Below are positions 46,112 to 53,714 of a stretch of 64,000 nucleotides of DNA, in pieces (the stretch's first letter is position 1; every line of letters begins with the position of its first letter). The translations under genes and the position numbers were made by a program. Under the pieces are notes generated by a model. That model made no database searches. It saw nothing but the letters and a program-made list of their open reading frames with translations, and had not been told where the DNA came from. The stretch spans positions 372,001 to 436,000 of the forward strand of contig CALUYM010000001.1 of NCBI GenBank assembly GCA_944325035.1, given 5' to 3'. Origin of the DNA: an uncultured Anaeroplasmataceae bacterium (lineage in GTDB: Bacteria; Bacillota_I; Bacilli_A; Acholeplasmatales; Anaeroplasmataceae).

Positions 46112-47191
46112 TTAATTATCATCATCTATTGTTTCAAATAAATTCATCTGTCTAACATCAGGATTAAACTTTTCTCTATCCACTAAGCGAATCCATGTTG
46201 CACTTCTTCCAACTCCGTTAGGACGAATAATGTTATTATCCCTTAATCTTGTAAGAGTTCTATTAATCGTAGACTCTGAAGTTAACGGATGTAATGCTCT
46301 TATATCATCTTTAGTAAAAACTTCTGGTAAACGATAGATTGTGTTTTCTATATCATCACCTTTTGTTACAATATTTCTCATATCATATTGATGTAATTTA
46401 GTTTCTACTTTTTCATATCCTTCTATCATCATGGTAATTAGAAGCCGATATAAAGGAGCTGTTTTAGAAAAACCTTCTTCATAGTTATAATCCGCTTGTA
46501 AAATAGCATTTTTGAATTCATCGATATGCGTATTAAGAAGACCAAATAAACTTACATATTTAAATAATGCAAATCCATCTTGTAAAATCAGTGCATACAT
46601 TAGAATCAAAGAGCCAAGTTCATTGCCATGACTAAAAATATTCATATGAATCAAATCAATATAAAAATTAATAATCAAAAATAAAGATTCATATTTACCA
46701 GATTTATGCAGTGAGTCATATGTTTTTAATAGTTCTTCTAGGTCATTTCTAGTAGAAACTCGTTTTTTTTCAGTTAATAGATTAACCTGTAAATTTACAA
46801 CTTTTGAATTAAATGTAACATTTTCTATTTTATTATATAAAAGCTTCATCATAGAATTTACATCATTTGTCAAAAGTTCAAAACGAAGTGGATCAGCCAA
46901 AAAACGACTAATTACTTGTTTAAAATTATATATTAATTGTTCATCTTTATTTTTAGGTTGAGCATCTTTTTTTATGATTAGATTCTTACGATTATCTGTT
47001 AAATTAATTTTAAAGAATTTCATAAATTCTACACACTCATTTTCTACAGTAAGTCTCATAATACCATCAATATCAGAATGCATTTTATCTCCATAATGAA
47101 AATCTTTTCCTTTAAACTTGTACAATTTGATTAATTGTAATATTTCTTCATTAGCAAATGGTGTTACATGTAAGTTATTTAAGTTTTTCAT
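46112..47191 (-). CDS. Fic-like domain protein with C-terminal winged helix
   Basis: 359 aa. The middle (about 150-225) resembles a Fic fold: a helix with FYIDLIHMNIFSHGNELGSL in the place of the HPFxDGNGR motif, followed by a helix and KYVSLFGLL. The catalytic pattern is not kept: Asp is His and the arginine is missing, so AMPylation is unlikely. Residues 285-345 (LPEVFTKDDIRALHPL, ESTINRTLTRLRDNNIIRP) look like a winged helix as in many Fic regulators. Probably a DNA-binding protein. First gene right of dif, with its own promoter and terminator. Confidence 0.55.
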   Translation of the reverse strand: MKNLNNLHVTPFANEEILQLIKLYKFKGKDFHYGDKMHSDIDGIMRLTVENECVEFMKFFKINLTDNRKNLIIKKDAQPKNKDEQLIYNFKQVISRFLADPLRFELLTNDVNSMMKLLYNKIENVTFNSKVVNLQVNLLTEKKRVSTRNDLEELLKTYDSLHKSGKYESLFLIINFYIDLIHMNIFSHGNELGSLILMYALILQDGFALFKYVSLFGLLNTHIDEFKNAILQADYNYEEGFSKTAPLYRLLITMMIEGYEKVETKLHQYDMRNIVTKGDDIENTIYRLPEVFTKDDIRALHPLTSESTINRTLTRLRDNNIIRPNGVGRSATWIRLVDREKFNPDVRQMNLFETIDDDN

Positions 47192-47225
47192 AAAATCACT
47201 CTATTTCCTCTAAATTTCGTTTTTT

Positions 47226-47254
47226 ATTATATCAAAATATATCTACACTTTCAA
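47226..47254 (-). promoter_or_regulatory. SigmaA promoter of the Fic-like gene
   Basis: Minus strand: TTGAAA (47254-47249), 17-base spacer, TATAAT (47231-47226), 35 bases before the ATG. Confidence 0.75.
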
Positions 47255-47864
47255 TAAATATATTCATACTTTATTTTTGAATATGTTTTTATTTTTATCT
47301 TATATAGTTCATTTATAACTCTATATTATAAATTATTTATAACTTCATATTATGAATTAAAGAATAAAATTATATACTTTTTAATTCTAAATTATCTATT
47401 TTTATATATTAAATAATTCTAAATTATTTTTAGCAAAATTTAACTAAAAATATCTAATTTTATAACATTTATTTATTTTATTTAATTAGTTAATAAAATA
47501 TAATAAACTAATTTTACTATTTTTAATTAATTTAAATTATCATTTTTAAAAAAAGATAAATCAATTTACATAATAAATTTTATAAGACTATTTGTTGTTA
47601 AAAACTAAATGTATTTATATTCAAATGAATAAAGAGTTTTAAAAAACTAGTTCTACTAATATTAATAAGTTTATATTTTAAAATTTGAAATATGAATTTG
47701 TAGAGCACTTATTAAGTGTTTGGTAGTTAATACTTTAAAAACCTAAAATATGCGTAAAAAAAAGCATGATTTTATATTAATAATAACCATGCTTTTACTA
47801 ATATCTATTTCGTTGTAATGCAAGTTTAATAAATAAAAGATTAAAATAAACTATAAATCAGGCA
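47255..47864. other. AT-rich non-coding stretch
   Basis: About 600 bases with no credible ORF. It contains the terminator of the nucleoside kinase gene (47755-47796) and a small perfect hairpin CACTT/AAGTG (47706-47718). Like the desert to its left it has many runs of A/T and no other structure I can name. Confidence 0.6.
47755..47796 (-). terminator. Terminator of the nucleoside kinase gene
   Basis: AAAAGCATG (47760-47768) / CATGCTTTT (47788-47796), 19-base loop, U-run on the minus transcript. Confidence 0.75.
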
Positions 47865-49502
47865 TTAGTTTTCATAAAAAATACTTCCACCAATAAATTC
47901 ACGTAAAATTGAATTACATGGAACATACTTATCATCAATATCTAAAAAATATTTTAAGAATTTCACTAAACGGTTAGCTTGAATAAAGAATTCGCTATCA
48001 TTAGGAATCTTCTCTAGCATTTCAAGTGCATATTTTTTCATTACACATAACTCATAAGTAAGTTCTGAGTTGAACACATAATTAGCATTTTCTTGATATG
48101 GGTAAATCCATTTAAATTCTCCACGTCTTACAGATGGCCACATTTTCATTGTATCAATTGGTGAACTATTTCTATATTTAAAGTCACGAACTATTCGTCT
48201 AATTAGTCGAATATCAGTAATTGAAATAGGGTTTTGGCTATCAATATGTAATTGAGCTTGTGGAGCAATGTATATTTTATATTTTTGACTTTTTGGAATA
48301 GATGGGGTTAAATCATCATTTAAGGCATGAATTCCTTCAATTAAAATAGGTTGATGTGGTCCTACTTTAATTGGTTCAGTAAAACTCCTCATACCTGTTT
48401 CAAAATTATAAATTGGTAGACTTACTTCTTCCCCTTGAATTAACTTAAACATGTGATCATTAAACATTTCAATATCCAAAGCTTCAATATGTTCTAAATC
48501 TGGTCGTCCATCAATATCTAACGGAGCTTCTGACTTATTTTTATAGTAATTATCTAATGAAATCATAAATGGAGTAATTCCACGACTCATTAATTCAATT
48601 CGAAGACGATTACAGAAAGTTGTTTTACCGCTTGAAGAAGGGCCTGCAATTGCAATTAAACGTATATTATCAATATCATTTTTAATATTTAACCCTAATT
48701 CAGCTAGCATATTATTGTGTTTTGTTTCACATAGATTAATAAATTCGTTGGCTTTTCCTTCTTCAATAAGATTATTCATTTGCCAAATTGACGAACTCTT
48801 AGTGATATTTCCCCATTCATTTGCTTCACGAAGAGCCTTGGTAAAAGTTCGTGCATCTTCAAATGGAGGAATAACTCCACCAGCTTCAGCACGTGGATAT
48901 TGAATAATTATTCCTGGATAGTATAATCTTAATTTATAGTCTGTTAAGTAACCTGTTGATGGTAACATATAACCAAACATATAGTTTAAATACTTACCAC
49001 AACGATACATATGAACAGTGTTGTCCTTCCGATATGCCAGAATATTGGCTTTGTCATAATACCCTAGTTCATTATAAATTTCTTTTGCTTCCTCAATTGT
49101 TGTTGTATGTCTTGTAATAGGCAAATCAGCTTTGATAATATTTTGAATTTCTTCATTGATTTGATCTAAAATATTTTGATCAATACCACTATTTAATCCC
49201 GAAATATTGGCAAAAATTGACCTTGAAATTGAATAATTAAATGTTACTTTTACTTTTTTATAAAGACGATTGATTGCCATTAAAAATACATAGCGTAGTG
49301 TAGCTTGATAAATTGTTACAGCATCATTATTAGTTAAATCAAGTGGCTCAATTGAAGCATCATTTGATAGTACATAATCAAGTTCACGTAAACGATTGTT
49401 AACTCGTGCTGCCATATATTTATGATTCTTATCATTTATTATCTCAGAGATTCTTAACGGTTTATCATATTCTCTTTCTTCACTAAAAACTTTTACTTTC
49501 AT
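47865..49502 (-). CDS. Nucleoside (uridine) kinase with TGS/ThrRS-like N-terminus
   Basis: 545 aa. Residues 1-70 are TGS-like, about 75-250 resemble the threonyl/alanyl-tRNA synthetase second additional domain, and about 280-480 is a P-loop phosphoribulokinase/uridine kinase domain (GPSSSGKTTFCNRL, SLDNYYKN, ILIEGIHALND, DIRLIRRIVRD). This fused architecture is common in Firmicutes and Bacteroidetes as 'nucleoside kinase'. It would phosphorylate uridine/cytidine, fitting the salvage emphasis of the window. GGAGG lies eight bases before the ATG. Confidence 0.88.
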   Translation of the reverse strand: MKVKVFSEEREYDKPLRISEIINDKNHKYMAARVNNRLRELDYVLSNDASIEPLDLTNNDAVTIYQATLRYVFLMAINRLYKKVKVTFNYSISRSIFANISGLNSGIDQNILDQINEEIQNIIKADLPITRHTTTIEEAKEIYNELGYYDKANILAYRKDNTVHMYRCGKYLNYMFGYMLPSTGYLTDYKLRLYYPGIIIQYPRAEAGGVIPPFEDARTFTKALREANEWGNITKSSSIWQMNNLIEEGKANEFINLCETKHNNMLAELGLNIKNDIDNIRLIAIAGPSSSGKTTFCNRLRIELMSRGITPFMISLDNYYKNKSEAPLDIDGRPDLEHIEALDIEMFNDHMFKLIQGEEVSLPIYNFETGMRSFTEPIKVGPHQPILIEGIHALNDDLTPSIPKSQKYKIYIAPQAQLHIDSQNPISITDIRLIRRIVRDFKYRNSSPIDTMKMWPSVRRGEFKWIYPYQENANYVFNSELTYELCVMKKYALEMLEKIPNDSEFFIQANRLVKFLKYFLDIDDKYVPCNSILREFIGGSIFYEN

Positions 49503-49543
49503 TTATATCCTCCTTTTTATTTAATTATATTAAGTTGCACCTT

Positions 49544-49572
49544 ATTATATATCTTTTGGTAATTATATTCAA
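49544..49572 (-). promoter_or_regulatory. SigmaA promoter of the nucleoside kinase gene
   Basis: Minus strand: TTGAAT (49572-49567), 17-base spacer, TATAAT (49549-49544). Confidence 0.7.
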
Positions 49573-49710
49573 CCTATTAAAGCAAAAAAATGAAAACGCT
49601 TTATATTTTATTAATAAAATTAATAACAAACTTAATTTAAAGACAATATTTCACTACAATAATATTTTAAAATTAAATAGATAAACAAACATTTTATACT
49701 ATCCATGCTA

Positions 49711-49744
49711 AATAAAAGGCTATGAGCATTAATTCTCATAGCCT
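49711..49744 (-). terminator. Terminator of the surface protein gene
   Basis: AGGCTATGAG (49717-49726) / CTCATAGCCT (49735-49744), perfect 10-bp stem, eight-base loop, with A-rich sequence on the plus-strand left side. Confidence 0.85.
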
Positions 49745-49770
49745 CATATTTTAGGAATAAACATCAATAA

Positions 49771-51264
49771 TTAACTTGCAGGAAGCTCTTGCATAGGTGG
49801 TATACCTTGACATACAGATAGAATACCACGTTTATAACCGTTAGCATCTTTACTTGAAATTTTTATATAGATAGTTTCGTTAGCTTCTAAATCAAGTGTT
49901 ATTATTGTGCCTATACGGTTACCATTATAGAATCCTCCATGTTTCGTAATGAAATAATCATCATCAATTGTAGTCTTAGGCTCTTCCTTAAATAGTGACA
50001 TAATATAATCGACATCATCATAACTAGGTATATTTTCAAATACTTTCATGTGCGCATATATAGAATATGTTCCTGCCACTTTAGGCGTATAGGAATACCA
50101 ACTTACACCTCCATAATATGTAGCAATAATCATAGGTGGAGTATCATAATAGATAGGATCTATGTCAGGTTTTGGATAAGCAATTTCATAAACTAACTTT
50201 AACTTATCCAAATTGAATCTACTTCTCATATACTCAATCTCATAAAGATTACCATTAGAATATCCTTGCATAGTAGGTATTTCATTATATTTAATTCCAT
50301 ATTCAAATATGTAGCCTAAATCCTTATTATTAAATGGATAATATACTAATTGTGTTTCTGATTTTTGTATAGAAGGTATATAATATACTGAAAAAACAAC
50401 AGTTCCATAAAGTGAGCCACCCATTTCCATATGCGTATAACAAATTTCTAGATTTAATTTTACATTATCTAAAGCGCTTATTACTGACTCAATATTAATA
50501 TCATCAGTATAGTTATCTTTTTTACTTGTTTGATACCTAGTTTCAAGCTCGTCAAATATGTCGATTAAATCTTTTATAAATTCTTTATCCCACAAATAAT
50601 AAGTAGCTAATTTTATCGATTCACCATTACTAATCGTATTTAAATAATCAAAAAGTACTTTGGAATGTAAAGTATTCTTTTTAGTCGGCACTAAATAATC
50701 ATAAAGAGTATATAGTGATAACGGACTAGTGTCATCAAAAGGAATGTAGTCACTAATCCATACTACACCAGGTAAATTTTTATTATATCTTAAATCACCT
50801 AATTCATAAATCTTTTTTTCATCAACCATTTTAACTTCAATAGCTAATGTATAATCAACTTTGTAATCTTCATTAGCAGTATTTGTATCTTTAATCAAAA
50901 TGTAATATGTACCAGCTTTAAGGTATAAACTATCCGTTTGTTTTAAGCCATTAGAACTGACATCCATATCAATTTCTTCTAATGTATCAGAAGAAGTCAC
51001 TTTCAAAAGGTAATATTCATAAACTTCTTTATTTAATACCGTATTAATAGTAACACTAAGATAACTATCCGATAGTAAAACAATTGAATAGTAATCTTTA
51101 TCGCTTTTAGTAACACTGCCATTTATAGCATTGGTGTACGAAATCTCTTTATAAGCGTCATATGGTGTAATCAAGGTGGCCGTTGAAGTGGTATCATTTC
51201 CATCCTTTTGTTTATTAACAACAGCTCTAACAATGAAGAAAACACCAACACATAAACTAATCAT
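49771..51264 (-). CDS. Membrane-anchored surface protein with PPC-like domain
   Basis: 497 aa from ATG 51264. N-terminal hydrophobic anchor, then about residues 30-150 resembling a bacterial pre-peptidase C-terminal domain (NAINGSVTKSDKDYYSIVL, LKAGTYYILIKD), then about 340 residues I do not recognise, ending in another sandwich-like part (GVSWYSYTPKVAGTYSIYAH, LDLEANETIYIKI). The same frame stays open for 16 more codons upstream and reads as the rest of a signal anchor (KLKVVKVIILTII), with AAGGGG before an ATC codon at 51312. The true start may thus be an unusual AUC at 51312. Extracellular location is inferred. Confidence 0.7.
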   Translation of the reverse strand: MISLCVGVFFIVRAVVNKQKDGNDTTSTATLITPYDAYKEISYTNAINGSVTKSDKDYYSIVLLSDSYLSVTINTVLNKEVYEYYLLKVTSSDTLEEIDMDVSSNGLKQTDSLYLKAGTYYILIKDTNTANEDYKVDYTLAIEVKMVDEKKIYELGDLRYNKNLPGVVWISDYIPFDDTSPLSLYTLYDYLVPTKKNTLHSKVLFDYLNTISNGESIKLATYYLWDKEFIKDLIDIFDELETRYQTSKKDNYTDDINIESVISALDNVKLNLEICYTHMEMGGSLYGTVVFSVYYIPSIQKSETQLVYYPFNNKDLGYIFEYGIKYNEIPTMQGYSNGNLYEIEYMRSRFNLDKLKLVYEIAYPKPDIDPIYYDTPPMIIATYYGGVSWYSYTPKVAGTYSIYAHMKVFENIPSYDDVDYIMSLFKEEPKTTIDDDYFITKHGGFYNGNRIGTIITLDLEANETIYIKISSKDANGYKRGILSVCQGIPPMQELPAS

Positions 51265-51467
51265 AATTATTGTTAATATTATGACCTTAACTACTTTTAA
51301 CTTGTTTGCGATACTCTTCCCCTTTCTTTAAATATTTACAATCTTGATTTAGATTTTTTCACTTCATCATATCTGATTGGAAGTACAACTTAAACTTATA
51401 GATGATACTAAAACGATAAACTCAGCTAAAATCACTTTCTTCTTATAAAATATACCTTTCTATTTTT

Positions 51468-51496
51468 ATTATACGTATAGCTCAAGTTTTTGTCAA
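51468..51496 (-). promoter_or_regulatory. Consensus sigmaA promoter of the surface protein gene
   Basis: Minus strand: TTGACA (51496-51491), 17-base spacer, TATAAT (51473-51468), both exact consensus. Confidence 0.8.
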
Positions 51497-51934
51497 GTTT
51501 TATAAAAAAATGTGCTAGCATTAACTATAAATTTTTCTGGTTTTTAAATAACTGTCTTTTCATTTTTAATGAAAAAAAATCAAAATAACAACTATTAAAA
51601 ACATATAAGATTACAGCACCTAAAATTATATGTTAAATATTAATACATCGCAAAACTAAAAGTAATATATACTTGTAATATTATTTTGCATAAACTAATT
51701 ACACTTATTTGAATATTTGTAATATAAAATGATACAAACTATAAAGAATACCTTTAATTTTTTTAAAAAAAGTTGTGAACAGTTCTACTGACGTTCTTAA
51801 CGTTCATTATTTAGGCTACAAACACGTAAAAAATACGACTAATAAATATACGATGATTGACAGCAAATTAATGATAAATAGTTTCTAATTTGTTTTTAAA
51901 AATGAAGTACGATTTTTATTTAATTAACATCTTA

Positions 51935-52007
51935 AAAATAAAAAAGTTTATAGTCAGCGCATATGTTCAATTTTAAATAATCAAACTTATTAGCTAAACT
52001 ATAAACT
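51935..52007 (-). terminator. Terminator of fprA
   Basis: AGTTTATAGT (51945-51954) / ACTATAAACT (51998-52007), perfect 10-bp stem with a 43-base loop; A-run at 51935-51945 gives the U-run of the minus transcript. It begins three bases after the stop codon. Confidence 0.7.
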
Positions 52008-52010
52008 GTC

Positions 52011-53219
52011 TTAAGCAGCAAAATAATTATCAGCAATCAATTTTGCTAATTCTTTCAAATGTAGATTATCACTATCTTTTAAGGTCGTAGTAATTTTCAA
52101 TTCGGGACCTACATAGCGAATATTTTTTAGGTTATCTAAAATTTCTTTAATTTGTTTGGTAATGACCAAAGCCCATGTTCCATTTTCAATAATACTAATA
52201 TTCTTGTTTTGAACATTTAAAGCTTTCATATCATGTAGTAAATTAACCATTTTTGGATAAATACCGCCATTATAGTTCGGACTCGCTAAGATAATATTTT
52301 TAACTCGAAAAATCTCAGAAATTAAAAACGATACATCAGTCTTAGAAACATCATACATCTTAATGTTCTTAACACCTGACATTCCTAGTTGATTCGCTAA
52401 AGCATAACAAGCGTTCATTGTATTGCCATACATTGAGCCATAAATGATGATAACATCATTACTTTCAGCTTCATATAGAGCCCATTTTGAATATAACTCC
52501 ACCATTTTGCTAATATCTGTGCGCCAAATCGGACCATGAAGTGGTAATATCATCTTGATATCGAGTTCTTTAGCTTTATTTAATAATGATTCGACTTGTT
52601 TGCCAAATTTACCAACTATATTAGTATAATATCTTCTAGCTTCGCTGTAAAAATAACTATCTTTTTCAAATTCATCATCAAAAAGATTACCATTTAAAGC
52701 ACCGAAAGTGCCAAATGCATCAGCTGAAAATAAAATTTTACTTGTAATATCATATGAAACCATTACTTCTGGCCAGTGGACCATTGGAGCCATAACAAAA
52801 GTAAGTTTATGACATCCTAAATCTAAAATATCTCCCTCTTTAACGATTAATGTTTTAGCATTAAGTTGTTTATTGAAGAATCCATCTAACATTTTTTTAC
52901 TACGTTCATTTAAAACTAATGTAACATTAGGATATAAAATTGCAATTTCTTTAATTAAAGCGCTATGGTCAGGTTCTAAATGATTAATGACTAAATAATC
53001 TAATTTTCTATCATTTAACACATGATCAACATTTTCAATAAATGTATCAAAAACAGAATGATCTGCTGTATCAATTAATGCTGTTTTTTCATCTAGAATC
53101 ACATAGGAATTATAGCTTACGCCATCTTTAATTGGAAATAAATTTTCAAATAGCTCTAAACGGTTATCTGAAGCCCCAACATAATATATATTATCTTTTA
53201 TTCTTCTAACTGTATTCAA
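52011..53219 (-). CDS. fprA: Flavodiiron protein (FprA-type flavoprotein)
   Basis: 402 aa from TTG 53219 (GGTGGAGAT upstream); the promoter at 53242-53270 places transcription start downstream of the longer in-frame ATG at 53261. Beta-lactamase-like di-iron domain with ligands in INHLEPDHSALIKE, APMVHWPEVM, FSADAFGTFG and LPLHGPIWRTD, then a flavodoxin domain (IIYGSMYGNTMNACYAL, ASPNYNGGIYPKM). It reduces O2 or NO to water or N2O with electrons from rubredoxin/ferredoxin, a defence typical of anaerobes. All iron ligands look intact. Confidence 0.94.
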   Translation of the reverse strand: MNTVRRIKDNIYYVGASDNRLELFENLFPIKDGVSYNSYVILDEKTALIDTADHSVFDTFIENVDHVLNDRKLDYLVINHLEPDHSALIKEIAILYPNVTLVLNERSKKMLDGFFNKQLNAKTLIVKEGDILDLGCHKLTFVMAPMVHWPEVMVSYDITSKILFSADAFGTFGALNGNLFDDEFEKDSYFYSEARRYYTNIVGKFGKQVESLLNKAKELDIKMILPLHGPIWRTDISKMVELYSKWALYEAESNDVIIIYGSMYGNTMNACYALANQLGMSGVKNIKMYDVSKTDVSFLISEIFRVKNIILASPNYNGGIYPKMVNLLHDMKALNVQNKNISIIENGTWALVITKQIKEILDNLKNIRYVGPELKITTTLKDSDNLHLKELAKLIADNYFAA

Positions 53220-53241
53220 AATATCTCCACCTTCGTCAAAA

Positions 53242-53270
53242 ATTATACATAAATATATCAAGATTTACAA
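53242..53270 (-). promoter_or_regulatory. SigmaA promoter of fprA
   Basis: Minus strand: TTGTAA (53270-53265), 17-base spacer, TATAAT (53247-53242). Confidence 0.7.
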
Positions 53271-53405
53271 ACATTATGCTTTTAATTTTATATTTTTGAT
53301 CTAGTGGAGTATTTAATAAAAACTATATATCTTATATTTTCAATTTGGAATAGAATTTTTATCGTTCTTAATATTAATCAAATTTATTAAAAACTAAATT
53401 CTAAT

Positions 53406-53466
53406 TGAAAAAACTTCAAAATTGACTAACCATACTAATAAATGTATGAATTAATCCATTTTGAAG
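53406..53466 (-). terminator. Branched terminator of the parE-parC operon
   Basis: CTTCAAAAT (53414-53422) / ATTTTGAAG (53458-53466) with an inner CATAC/GTATG stem and an A-run on the left that becomes the U-run of the minus transcript. Confidence 0.75.
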
Positions 53467-53480
53467 CTACAGGTAAATCT

Positions 53481-53714
53481 TTATTTCTTTTTGTTAAATT
53501 TTTTACGATATAATTCTTCTTTAATGATTTTAATTAAAAAACCTATCACTAATATAATTACAATAACGAATATGATAATTCCAGCTAAATAATTACCTCT
53601 AAATCCCATATTAGCCATGGTCATACTAATCGAGATAATACCATAAATTGATAATACAATAATAATAGCTAATAAAATATAACATAAAATTGTATATATA
53701 CGTCTTTTATTCAT
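53481..53714 (-). CDS. Small two-helix membrane protein
   Basis: 77 aa from ATG 53714 (MNKRRIYTILC), with GAGG nine bases upstream inside the end of parC; an upstream in-frame ATG lies on that site. Two membrane helices (about 6-29 and 38-60) and a strongly basic tail (YRKKFNKKK). No family recognised. It overlaps parC by eight bases, so it is coupled to topoisomerase IV. Confidence 0.65.
   Translation of the reverse strand: MNKRRIYTILCYILLAIIIVLSIYGIISISMTMANMGFRGNYLAGIIIFVIVIILVIGFLIKIIKEELYRKKFNKKK

Larger units (their letters stand above)
51265..52010. other. Intergenic stretch with promoter and terminator
   Basis: 746 bases. Bases 51265-51315 probably encode the missing N-terminus of the surface protein. 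A consensus minus-strand promoter (51468-51496) gives its transcript a leader of about 150 bases without recognisable riboswitch features. A hairpin TTTTCATT/AATGAAAA lies near 51553-51571, and the fprA terminator is at 51935-52007. I see no ORF in 51500-51930. Confidence 0.6.
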
